Shown piece after piece: positions 1-7,357 of a DNA stretch of 19,349 bases; position 1 is the stretch's first letter, and each line of letters starts with the position of its first letter. The notes under the pieces were generated by a model, which saw only the letters and a program-made list of their open reading frames with translations, made no database searches and had not been told where the DNA came from. The translations under genes were made by a program, and so were the position numbers. Origin of the DNA: JAVBRU01 sp031547595 (GTDB taxonomy: Bacteria; Bacillota; Clostridia; Christensenellales; Aristaeellaceae); contig JAVBRU010000013.1 in the NCBI GenBank assembly GCA_031547595.1, positions 1 to 19,349 of the forward strand, read 5' to 3'.

Positions 1-2
1 AG

Positions 3-173
3 CAGAAAAGAAAACGCAAAATCAGGTGGATTGTGCTGGCCGCCACCGTTGCATTTTTGGGTTTCTTTTTCTGGGGCGCATGGGTGATGAAACAATCACC
101 CTCCAATAGCGGCCATCCAGGGCTTCAGGGGGTTCTTCAGGATATATTGCAAATAAGCGAGCCAGGGAAATAG
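3..173 (+). CDS. C-terminal end of a single-pass membrane protein (5' truncated by window edge)
   Basis: The frame is open from the window edge and ends with TAG at 171-173, giving 56 visible residues. They start with a strongly basic stretch (QKRKRKIR) followed directly by one hydrophobic segment of about 20 residues (WIVLAATVAFLGFFFWGAWV). A short polar tail of about 28 residues ending in SEPGK follows. A basic cluster before one membrane span suggests the charged side is cytoplasmic and the tail lies outside (positive-inside rule, an inference). The start codon and most of the protein may lie left of the window. It converges on the histidine kinase gene with only 11 bases between their stops. 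The family is not recognisable from this fragment. Confidence 0.6.
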   Translation, partial: QKRKRKIRWIVLAATVAFLGFFFWGAWVMKQSPSNSGHPGLQGVLQDILQISEPGK

Positions 174-184
174 TTTGTTCTCTC

Positions 185-1084
185 TTATGAGCCCTCTTTA
201 TACGAGGGAAAGATAACGCAAATACTCAACTGCTGATCGGCATATTGGGCTGTGATTGTGCCGCCCATCTGCTCGACCAGCGTTTTTGAAATGGCGAGCC
301 CGAGGCCAGAGGCGTTTCTGGCTGTTGCTACAGTGAAAAAGCGGTTGAACAGCTTGCCCACCTGCAGCTTATCCAAATGAGCCGCGGTGTTAGAAAAGAT
401 AATTTCGCCGTCAGGACGGAGCTGTACCGTTAGATCGCCGTCGCTGTATTTGAGGACGTTGTTCAGGATATTGCCAAATACCCTGGCGGCCGCGGCCTGA
501 TCCAGCAGGCACATCACGGGCTGCTCTGGCATTTGAACACATGGTGTGATGCTGCGCGCCGTTAAAGCCGGATAAAAGGCTGCCAGGCTTTCTTCCAAAA
601 TGCCCTGCAGGTTGACCGGCGCAAGCTGCATATTATCCTTTGTGGAAAGAATCACAGAATAGCGGAACAGCTCTTCTGTGAGCTGCTTGAGCGCTTCCGT
701 CCGATTGGATATAAAGGACAGATAACGTGCCACAGCTTCGCTTTTCTCCGCCTTTTCCAGCAAATCCAGATAGCCGCAAATGGCCGTCAAGGGTGTGCGA
801 AGGTCATGTGAGATGTTGGTGACGGCCTCCTGCAATTCCCGGTTGCCGTCGTGGTATTGCCTGCGCTGGCGGCGAAGCAAACGCAGCTGGACGTTGATTT
901 CGGCGGCCAACTGCCTTGCGTGCGCATCGCCGGAGGAGATGGAAATCAGCGTGTTGGTATCGGCAAGAAGACGCTCCTTGAATGCTGTGCGGATTTCATC
1001 CATGCTTTTTTGCAGGAGAAACAGCTTGATCATCAGAAACACGAGGATCAGCGACAGAATAGCGCATAGCATCCAAGGAAGCAT
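185..1084 (-). CDS. One-TM sensor histidine kinase of a peptide-antibiotic-type ABC/TCS module
   Basis: This 299-residue kinase has one N-terminal membrane segment (residues about 4-24), a short linker, a HisKA domain with the phosphorylatable His93 in the H-box SHDLRTPL, and a HATPase_c domain. The N-box is near Asn205/Asn209 (FGNILNNVLKYS) and the G2 box is SGLGLAISK near 259-267. The usual DxGxG G1 box is replaced by FSNTAA, a pattern I recall from a Firmicutes subfamily of these kinases. There is almost no extracellular sensing region, so it probably senses at the membrane or through the neighbouring ABC permease, as in BceS-type systems (inference). It is the last gene of the operon, 15 bases after the permease stop. 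Its expected partner is the response regulator at 2938-3597. The ligand is unknown. Confidence 0.88.
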   Translation of the reverse strand: MLPWMLCAILSLILVFLMIKLFLLQKSMDEIRTAFKERLLADTNTLISISSGDAHARQLAAEINVQLRLLRRQRRQYHDGNRELQEAVTNISHDLRTPLTAICGYLDLLEKAEKSEAVARYLSFISNRTEALKQLTEELFRYSVILSTKDNMQLAPVNLQGILEESLAAFYPALTARSITPCVQMPEQPVMCLLDQAAAARVFGNILNNVLKYSDGDLTVQLRPDGEIIFSNTAAHLDKLQVGKLFNRFFTVATARNASGLGLAISKTLVEQMGGTITAQYADQQLSICVIFPSYKEGS

Positions 1085-1099
1085 CTTACTGCACCTGCC

Positions 1100-1942
1100 T
1101 TATTTCAAGTCTTTTTTCCGGAAGGAAAAAACGCCCGCCATGACAGTGATAAGGGAAATGACAGCGGAGGATGCAAGGGATAAAACAGGCCGCTCGATCT
1201 CCAGGCTGGTCATCAAAATTCCCTGACCACTGGGCAATGCATCCATGAGAAATTGATAAACAACCCGCTTGATGCCGCTGATATATTCAGGGTTAGGTAT
1301 TGGATCACCTATCTGCATGCCGTCTTCCATCATGACGATCCCGGTAGAAAACTCCGGTTCGCTGAGGCTGCCGTTTATGCTTGCTGATATCATCAAAAGA
1401 CCGAACGCCAGCAGTATGGCCACCACCGCCGTAATGGCTTTATTGGTGGAAAGCATGCAAAGCAGCGTGAAAATGCCTGTGAACGCGGCGGTGAAGAAAA
1501 GAGCAATACCTGTGTATAACAGCAGCCCCAGCGCGCCGATGCGCCATCCTCCCAGCAGGGGCAGGCCGACAAGGCCGCCTATCAGCCATGCAAAAACCAG
1601 GCATGCATTGGCAACCAGGCAGACAATATAGTTGGAAAGGTAGATTTGCGCGCGCGTCCGCCCCACGACAAGCTTGTTGCGCAGGGTGCCTTCGCTGTGC
1701 TCCGTGCCGATGAACAGGCTTGTATAGACGGCGCAGCACAGGCCGACGAGCGGAGCTAAAGAAAAATAGAAATCATCCAGCGTCCGCATATACCCCTCGG
1801 CAATCAGTACTTTAGCGGTCTGGCAGTTGCTGATCATCAACGAGGCCGAAACCGCAAGCACGGCAAGCATCCCAATCCAAAGAATTTTGTCTTTTGCGAG
1901 GCGGTGAAACCCGGCGGATAAAAGATTACGCATGCTTTTCAC
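1100..1942 (-). CDS. ABC-2 type transporter permease subunit
   Basis: This 280-residue protein is almost entirely hydrophobic, with about six predicted membrane segments. The first is at about 20-40 (ILWIGMLAVLAVSASLMI) and the last at about 250-272. After the second segment comes the cytoplasmic-looking stretch GTEHSEGTLRNKLVVGRTR, typical of ABC-2 permeases of the BcrB/lantibiotic-immunity type. A soluble loop (about 185-230) lies outside or between segments. The start overlaps the 3' end of the ATPase gene by 17 bases, which suggests translational coupling; a second ATG three codons in is also possible. It should pair with the ATPase to export or detoxify a membrane-active compound. The substrate cannot be read from the sequence. 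Confidence 0.85.
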   Translation of the reverse strand: MKSMRNLLSAGFHRLAKDKILWIGMLAVLAVSASLMISNCQTAKVLIAEGYMRTLDDFYFSLAPLVGLCCAVYTSLFIGTEHSEGTLRNKLVVGRTRAQIYLSNYIVCLVANACLVFAWLIGGLVGLPLLGGWRIGALGLLLYTGIALFFTAAFTGIFTLLCMLSTNKAITAVVAILLAFGLLMISASINGSLSEPEFSTGIVMMEDGMQIGDPIPNPEYISGIKRVVYQFLMDALPSGQGILMTSLEIERPVLSLASSAVISLITVMAGVFSFRKKDLK

Positions 1943-2840
1943 CCCCTACCATGTTGATATAATAGCTTTCCAGGCTTTCATCGCGTTCCTGAATGGCAAA
2001 CACCTCGCAGTCTTCCCTGGCCAATGCGGATGTAAGCTGAGAGATATTGAGCCTGGCAAACACATCCGCAGCGGTGCCGGAGAGGATTTTGTATTCTACC
2101 TTCATTTCATCCAGCACATGCGCCAGCGTTTTGGTGGAGGAAACCTCCATGCGCATGCATTTGCGGCAGGCGGCTTCCAATTCCGGTGCGCTGATTTCCT
2201 TCACCATCTGCCCGTTGTCGATAAAGCCGTAATGTGTGGCGAGCCGCGCCAGCTCATCGAGCATGTGGCTGGAGATCAGGAAAGTGATTTGCTGCTGGCG
2301 GTTGAGCTGCAATATCAGCTCCCGCATTTCAATGATGCCCTGGGGGTCCAGCCCGTTGATGGGCTCGTCCAGCACCAGAAAATCGGGATCACCACACAGG
2401 GCAACCGCAATGCCCAAGCGCTGCTTCATGCCAAGCGAAAAATCCTTGGCCTTCTTTTTGCCTGTTTCGGATAGATTGACCAGGCTCAACAGCTCCGGGA
2501 TTCCGTCAAAAGAGGGCAGCCCCAGCACGCGGTATTGCTCTTTCAGATTTTCTGCGGCGGTCATGTCCAGATAGATGGACGGGGTTTCCACCACCGCGCC
2601 CATGCGCCTGCGGGATTTAATGATTTCTGCTTTGTCGCTGGGGATTCCATACAATGTATAGCTGCCGGAGGTAGGGGTCTGCAGCCCGCAGATCAGCCGA
2701 ATCAAAGTGGTTTTGCCAGCCCCGTTTTTCCCCACGAAGCCATAGATCGCGCCCTTGGGAACGCGCATGGAAAGCCCGTCCAACGCCTTAAAGTGCCCAT
2801 AGTGCTTGCTTACAGCATCGACTGCCAGAACATACTCCAT
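1926..2840 (-). CDS. ABC transporter ATP-binding protein, BcrA-like
   Basis: This 304-residue ATPase energises the permease encoded next. Walker A is GKNGAGKT (37-44), the signature is FSLGMKQ (134-140), Walker B is FLVLDEP with Asp158 and Glu159, and the switch histidine is His192 (SSHMLDE). The Q-loop region reads VVETPSIY, a form seen in bacitracin and lantibiotic resistance ATPases. The C-terminal 90 residues are the accessory domain common in that group. The frame continues 10 codons further upstream to 2870, but the ATG at 2840 has an AAGGAGG ribosome binding site at the right distance and is followed at once by the ABC domain, so I chose it. It follows the response regulator after a 97-base gap that holds possible regulatory sites. 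Confidence 0.9.
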   Translation of the reverse strand: MEYVLAVDAVSKHYGHFKALDGLSMRVPKGAIYGFVGKNGAGKTTLIRLICGLQTPTSGSYTLYGIPSDKAEIIKSRRRMGAVVETPSIYLDMTAAENLKEQYRVLGLPSFDGIPELLSLVNLSETGKKKAKDFSLGMKQRLGIAVALCGDPDFLVLDEPINGLDPQGIIEMRELILQLNRQQQITFLISSHMLDELARLATHYGFIDNGQMVKEISAPELEAACRKCMRMEVSSTKTLAHVLDEMKVEYKILSGTAADVFARLNISQLTSALAREDCEVFAIQERDESLESYYINMVGGEKHA

Positions 2841-2879
2841 GATAATGCCTCCTTCTTCGCATGTTTTCATGCTTGATGC

Positions 2880-2925
2880 ATTCTATCGAATACTGATAGA
2901 GAAAACAGTAAAGGAAAGCGTAAAG
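2880..2925 (-). promoter_or_regulatory. Candidate activator-dependent promoter with direct repeats upstream of the ABC transporter
   Basis: In the gap between response regulator and ATPase, the minus strand shows CTTTAC twice with a 12-base period (plus-strand 2908-2913 and 2920-2925). A TAGAAT -10-like hexamer follows (plus-strand 2880-2885), with no good -35. A dyad TCTATC-N7-GATAGA (2882-2900) overlaps it. OmpR-family regulators commonly bind direct repeats upstream of weak -35 regions, so this may let the regulator induce the transporter separately. This is inference from spacing only. Confidence 0.4.
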
Positions 2926-2937
2926 ATTTGGTGATCA

Positions 2938-3597
2938 TTAATCGTTTTTCAGCTTAAACCCAATGCCCCATACGGCTTCGATATAATCCTTGCCGGAGAC
3001 ATCGCGCAGCTTTTTGCGCAAATGGCTGACGTGCATTTTGAGGGAGCTTTCCGTGCAGTCCGGCGTATCGTTGCCAATGCGGTCCAGCATCAGCGTTTTG
3101 GTGATCACCTGCCGGGGGTTTTGCATCAGCAGCTTCAGGATGGCATATTCCGTCCGCGTCAACTTCACATCCGTGCTGCTGACTTTGGCGGCGTGCGCAT
3201 CGGTGTCCAGGCGGATATCGGCAAAGGAAAGGACTGCGCCGCTTGGAGCAGCGTCCCGCAGCCGGACAGTGATGCGGGCCAGCAGCTCCTTCATATCAAA
3301 GGGCTTGGTCACATAATCTGCCGCGCCGCCCAGTAACAGCTTGACTTTGCTGTCCGCGTCCACCTTCGCGCTCACCACAATCACGGGGATGCCCTGAATC
3401 CTTGGCAGCACCTCTTCGCCAGACAGCCCCGGCAGCATCAAATCCAGCAAAATCAGATCAGGCCGCTGCGAAGAGAGCACCAGCAGCGCTTCTGTGCCGG
3501 AGTATGCCTGCAGCACCGCGTACCCTTCGGCAGAAAGTGTTTCTGCCAGCATGCTGCTGATATGCATATCATCGTCTATAATTAAAATGCGCTTCAA
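2938..3597 (-). CDS. OmpR/PhoB-family response regulator
   Basis: This 219-residue protein has an N-terminal receiver domain with the acidic pocket Asp8-Asp10, phosphoacceptor Asp52 (LILLDLMLPG), Ser76 and Lys98 (VTKPFD). A winged-helix DNA-binding domain follows at about 125-217, ending in AVWGIGFKL as in VanR/PhoB proteins. The start is TTG: no in-frame ATG precedes the conserved RILIIDDD strand, and GAGGTG sits 8 bases upstream of the TTG. It is the first gene of the minus-strand operon and should be phosphorylated by the kinase at 185-1084 to control the ABC transporter genes (inference from context). The weak start codon may keep its level low. Confidence 0.92.
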   Translation of the reverse strand: MKRILIIDDDMHISSMLAETLSAEGYAVLQAYSGTEALLVLSSQRPDLILLDLMLPGLSGEEVLPRIQGIPVIVVSAKVDADSKVKLLLGGAADYVTKPFDMKELLARITVRLRDAAPSGAVLSFADIRLDTDAHAAKVSSTDVKLTRTEYAILKLLMQNPRQVITKTLMLDRIGNDTPDCTESSLKMHVSHLRKKLRDVSGKDYIEAVWGIGFKLKND

Positions 3598-3618
3598 ACC
3601 AAACTCACCTCATCCTGT

Positions 3619-3647
3619 ATTATATGCGCATATGCGGATCATAGCAA
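3619..3647 (-). promoter_or_regulatory. Sigma-A-type promoter of the response regulator/ABC/kinase operon
   Basis: On the minus strand a -35 TTGCTA (plus 3642-3647) and a perfect -10 TATAAT (plus 3619-3624) are separated by exactly 17 bases. The predicted start leaves a leader of about 15 bases holding the GAGGTG ribosome binding site. The spacer contains a perfect 10-base palindrome CGCATATGCG, a possible operator. Confidence 0.7.
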
Positions 3648-3665
3648 GGGCTGGTTTGGCATGAT

Positions 3666-3700
3666 TCCCGCCACCCCCTCATATCCTTTGGCGGGAGGGG
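3666..3700 (+). promoter_or_regulatory. Inverted repeat covering the Shine-Dalgarno of the calcium ATPase gene
   Basis: TCCCGCCA (3666-3673) pairs perfectly with TGGCGGGA (3689-3696). CCCCTC (3675-3680) can instead pair with GAGGGG (3695-3700). Both right arms overlap the GGGAGGGG ribosome binding site that precedes the ATG at 3710, so either pairing would hide it. The element could be a translational control hairpin or a DNA operator. Confidence 0.45.
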
Positions 3701-3709
3701 ATCGACACT

Positions 3710-6385
3710 ATGCATACAGGCACCACGGACGCTGGCCTCACACCGCAGCAGGTACTGCAGGCCAGAAAACAGCATGGCTCCAACGCGCTTTCCAAGAAAG
3801 AGCAACGCGGCTTTTTCAAACAGTATTTAGCAAGCTTTGCGGACCCTATCATCCGTATTCTTTTGATTGCCCTGGGCATTAACCTGGTGTTTTTATTTTC
3901 CAATTCTTTTAGTTTGTTTGAGCCCGTGGGCATTGCTATCGCCATCTTAATCGCCACGCTGATTTCAACGCTTTCGGAATACAGCAATCAGGCCGCATTT
4001 GCCAAGCTGCAGGCAGATGCGGCACGCATCAGCTGCCGCGTGAAGCGGAACGGCGCTGTGACGGAAATCCCCATTGACGATATCGTGGTGGGAGATATTG
4101 TGCTGTTGCAGGCGGGGGAGCGTGTGCCCGCAGATGGCACGGTGCTAAAGGGCACCATGGATGCCGATCAATCCGCACTCAATGGCGAAAGCAAGGAAGC
4201 GCGCAAGTACCCCCAGCAGATACCGGGCCAGGCAGGGGATTTTCTTGCAAAGGATCAGCTCTTTCGCGGCACGGTGATCACCGGCGGCGAGGGTGTGATG
4301 CGTGTGGACGCGGTGGGGGATCACACTTATTACGGGCGGATTTCCATCGATCTGCAGCAGGAAACGCGAGAAAGCCCGATGCAGGTGCGCTTGGCGCATC
4401 TGGCGCGGCTGATTGCACGCATGGGGTATATCGGTGCTATTCTGGTCACGCTGTCGTATCTTTTGTATGATCTCGTGATCGCCAACGGCTTTGATGGCGC
4501 ACGGATTCTGGCAGAGCTGAGCAACGGCAGCCTGATGTTTGAAAAGCTCGTCCACTGCGCCGTGCTGTCCATGACGGTGATTGTGATGGCGGTGCCCGAG
4601 GGCTTGCCCATGATGATCACCGTGGTGCTGTCCGCCAACATGAAAAGAATGTTGAAGGACAATGTGCTGGTGCGGCGCATGACGGGCATTGAAACGGCGG
4701 GCAGCCTGAACATGCTGTTCACCGATAAAACAGGCACGCTGACGGAAGGGAAGCTGAAGGTGTGTGCCTTTGTTGACGCGAAGGGTGGAACGCAGACGGA
4801 TTTGGAAAGCGTGCAGGGCAAGCCCGCGCTGTGGAAGCTGGTATATGCAGGGTTGACTGCCAACAACGCCGCCATCATGATAGACAGCGAGGGGAAGCGC
4901 CGCGCAGTGGGCGGCAACGCGACAGACCGTGCGCTATTGGAGGCAGTGGACGGCATGCGGCAGGGGCAGCGCAGCATGCCTGTGCTAAGCGCCTTTCCCT
5001 TTGACCCTGCCAACAAATTTTCAGCTACCCGGGTTGGCGGAGAGCTGCAAAAGACGCTGATCAAGGGCGCGCCGGATAAGCTGCTGGGCGCTTGCACTTC
5101 TTATGTGAATGCTGAGGGCAAGACGGAGCCAATGGATGCCGCGCAGCGCTCACTGCTGGAAAGGACGCTGCGGCAGCTTGGCGAAAAGGCCATCCGCGTG
5201 ATTGCGCTGGCCATGACGGACGCGTCCGTACAGGGCGGCACGCTGCCTAAGGGGCTGGTGCTGGTGGGCTTTGTGGGGCTGAGAGACCAAATCCGCCCCG
5301 AAGCCCGGGACGGCGTTGCCACGGCGCACAAGGCCGGCGTTCAGGTGGTGATGATCACAGGCGACAGCCGCGAGACCGCCGCCGCCGTCGCTAAGGAATG
5401 CGGCATTATTTCCGATGCGAAGCAGCTCATCCTCACGAGTGCCGAGCTGAACAGCATGGACGATGCCGAGGTGTCCGGCATCCTCAGCAAGCTGCGCGTG
5501 GTGGCGCGTGCGCTGCCGCAGGATAAGTCTCGCCTGGTGCGCCTGGCGCAGGAGCAAGGGTTGGTGGTGGGCATGACGGGGGATGGCATCAACGACGCCC
5601 CGGCGCTGAAGCTGGCAGACGTGGGCTTTGCAATGGGCAGCGGCACGGAGGTAGCCAAGGAAGCGGGCGATATTGTGATACTGGACGATAATTTTGCGTC
5701 CATCAACAAGGCCATCTTATATGGCCGCACGATTTTCAAAAGCATCCGCAAGTTTATTATCTTTCAGCTCACAATCAACCTGTGCGCGGTATCGCTGGCG
5801 GTGATCGGGCCGTTCCTTGGCATTGAAACGCCCATCACGGTGCTGCAGATGCTGTGGATCAACATGGTGATGGATACTTTGGCGGGCCTGGCCTTCAGCG
5901 GCGAGCCACCGCTGCCCGAATACATGCTGCAAAAGCCCAAGAAACGGGACGCGCCCATCCTCAACCGCTATATGATAGGGCAGATCCTGTTTACGGGCGG
6001 GTATTCCATGCTGGCATCGGCGTTCTTCCTCGGTTCGCCCAGCATGCGCGTGCTGTTTGGCTATGGGGCAGACCCTACCGCTATGCTGACGGGGTTCTTC
6101 GGACTGTTTATGTTCCTGGCGATTTTCAATGCGTTTAATGCGCGCACGCATCGGCTGAACCTTTTCAGCCATCTGCGGCAAAACCGTTTGTTCATTGCCA
6201 TCATGGGGCTGATTACGCTGACGCAGTTTTTGATACTGTACTTTGGCGGGCCGATCTTCCGCACGATTCCGCTGCCATTTGGCCTGCTGGCGCTGGTGAT
6301 TGCCTTTGCGGTCAGCGTCATTCCGGTGGATTTGATGCGAAAGGGCATGCTGCGTTTGCGGCATGCCCCGGAGGATGGGGTTTAG
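3710..6385 (+). CDS. PMCA-like (type IIB) calcium-transporting P-type ATPase
   Basis: This 891-residue membrane pump probably exports Ca2+ using ATP. It carries the phosphorylated Asp339 in DKTGTLT, an actuator motif NGES (158-161, usually TGES), the nucleotide-binding KGAPDKLL, the hinge motif ITGDS and GDGINDAP (Asp625). About ten membrane segments are expected: two pairs before the catalytic loop and six after it. Site II Ca2+ ligands are visible: Glu297 in PEGLP (M4) and Asn718 and Asp722 in M6 (WINMVMD). In M5, Asn690 is kept, but the SERCA site I glutamate is Ala693, the PMCA pattern, so one Ca2+ per cycle is predicted (inference). The gene stands alone, diverges from the response regulator, and its stop abuts the stop of the convergent mutarotase gene. 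Confidence 0.93.
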   Translation: MHTGTTDAGLTPQQVLQARKQHGSNALSKKEQRGFFKQYLASFADPIIRILLIALGINLVFLFSNSFSLFEPVGIAIAILIATLISTLSEYSNQAAFAKLQADAARISCRVKRNGAVTEIPIDDIVVGDIVLLQAGERVPADGTVLKGTMDADQSALNGESKEARKYPQQIPGQAGDFLAKDQLFRGTVITGGEGVMRVDAVGDHTYYGRISIDLQQETRESPMQVRLAHLARLIARMGYIGAILVTLSYLLYDLVIANGFDGARILAELSNGSLMFEKLVHCAVLSMTVIVMAVPEGLPMMITVVLSANMKRMLKDNVLVRRMTGIETAGSLNMLFTDKTGTLTEGKLKVCAFVDAKGGTQTDLESVQGKPALWKLVYAGLTANNAAIMIDSEGKRRAVGGNATDRALLEAVDGMRQGQRSMPVLSAFPFDPANKFSATRVGGELQKTLIKGAPDKLLGACTSYVNAEGKTEPMDAAQRSLLERTLRQLGEKAIRVIALAMTDASVQGGTLPKGLVLVGFVGLRDQIRPEARDGVATAHKAGVQVVMITGDSRETAAAVAKECGIISDAKQLILTSAELNSMDDAEVSGILSKLRVVARALPQDKSRLVRLAQEQGLVVGMTGDGINDAPALKLADVGFAMGSGTEVAKEAGDIVILDDNFASINKAILYGRTIFKSIRKFIIFQLTINLCAVSLAVIGPFLGIETPITVLQMLWINMVMDTLAGLAFSGEPPLPEYMLQKPKKRDAPILNRYMIGQILFTGGYSMLASAFFLGSPSMRVLFGYGADPTAMLTGFFGLFMFLAIFNAFNARTHRLNLFSHLRQNRLFIAIMGLITLTQFLILYFGGPIFRTIPLPFGLLALVIAFAVSVIPVDLMRKGMLRLRHAPEDGV

Positions 6386-7357
6386 CTATTCTACTGTGTA
6401 GAGCGATACCTTCAGGCGGAAGCTGCGGCTTTCGCCCGGCTGCAAAAATTGCAGGCTGCCTTCCTGGCGCGCGGCTACGCGGCCAACCGGGAAGCAGTTG
6501 CCCGGCTCCAGCCCCAGCACATAGTCTCGCACGCCCATCATCTTCCACTCTGTGAAACTGGGCAGGGATTGCGGGTCAAAGCAAATGCCCAGGCCAATGC
6601 CGCTTTGCGGGTTTTCGATGGACACCTGCGCCTCATTGCCTGCAAAGGAATGCAGATAGCACTGCTCCTCAAAGCCGGGGGTGGGCGGCAAAAGCTGGTG
6701 CCAGGTAGCGATGTCCTTGGCGGCGTGGGCGTTTCGCGGCTGGGTGTCGGCGGCAGGGATGCGAAGGCGCGCATGCTCGGACAGCAAGGGATAGCCCATG
6801 TTCATGTGGTACAGCAGCATGAAGGGTGCTTGCCCATCGCCTTGGTTGGCCACACAGTCCTCGATCACAAAGCTGTTTTCCGCCAAAGCGCAGGTGATTT
6901 TGCGCTCCAGCATCAGCTTATGGTCGAATATGCCGGATTGATTGATCTGGCCGCGCACAATGATCTGATCGCCCTCGGTGTATGCGCAGGCATTTTCGGC
7001 GGGCGCATTGCCCACCGTGCCGTGCAGGGGCAGTGAAACGCCGTTTTCGGCTTCGCTGGTGCCCACGGTGGTCAGGCCGCAGGTGGTCAAAAAACCTGCA
7101 GAGAAGGATTTGAGAAAGCCGTTGCCCTGATCGTCATAATACGCGGGGGCGACATATCCGCAGGGCGCAAAATAGCCGCAGTTGACGCCGCGAAAGCTGA
7201 GGCGCGAGATATCCAGGCAACGGTCGGGGCAGATGGTCATCTCCAGCCCCCGGCCGTTTTTGATTTGGTACAGGCGCATATGATCACCCTTGCCGCCCAC
7301 CAGGCGGTGCTCCTCCACGCCGTACAGCTGTGAGGGATGGCCAATATAAGGGTTCAC
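6386..7357 (-). CDS. DUF4432 family protein, aldose 1-epimerase (mutarotase)-like
   Basis: This 323-residue protein has the galactose-mutarotase-like beta-sandwich pattern of DUF4432: the N-terminal HPSQLYGVEEHRL, CPDRCLDISRLSFRG, and GYVAPAYYDD, with GLEPGNCFPVG near the C-terminus. It may interconvert sugar anomers or bind a sugar for the pathway; no reaction is proven for most of this family. The frame is open well upstream to 7606, but that part is the kinase gene read in another frame. The true start is GTG at 7357, with AAGGAGG just upstream. The GTGA overlaps the kinase stop by 4 bases, indicating translational coupling. It is the last gene of the sugar operon, and its stop lies directly against the stop of the calcium ATPase, leaving no room for a separate terminator. 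Confidence 0.85.
   Translation of the reverse strand: MNPYIGHPSQLYGVEEHRLVGGKGDHMRLYQIKNGRGLEMTICPDRCLDISRLSFRGVNCGYFAPCGYVAPAYYDDQGNGFLKSFSAGFLTTCGLTTVGTSEAENGVSLPLHGTVGNAPAENACAYTEGDQIIVRGQINQSGIFDHKLMLERKITCALAENSFVIEDCVANQGDGQAPFMLLYHMNMGYPLLSEHARLRIPAADTQPRNAHAAKDIATWHQLLPPTPGFEEQCYLHSFAGNEAQVSIENPQSGIGLGICFDPQSLPSFTEWKMMGVRDYVLGLEPGNCFPVGRVAARQEGSLQFLQPGESRSFRLKVSLYTVE

Noticed and set aside
2841..2870. Ten extra N-terminal residues on the ABC ATPase
   Set aside because: The AAGGAGG site lies inside this stretch and points to the ATG at 2840.
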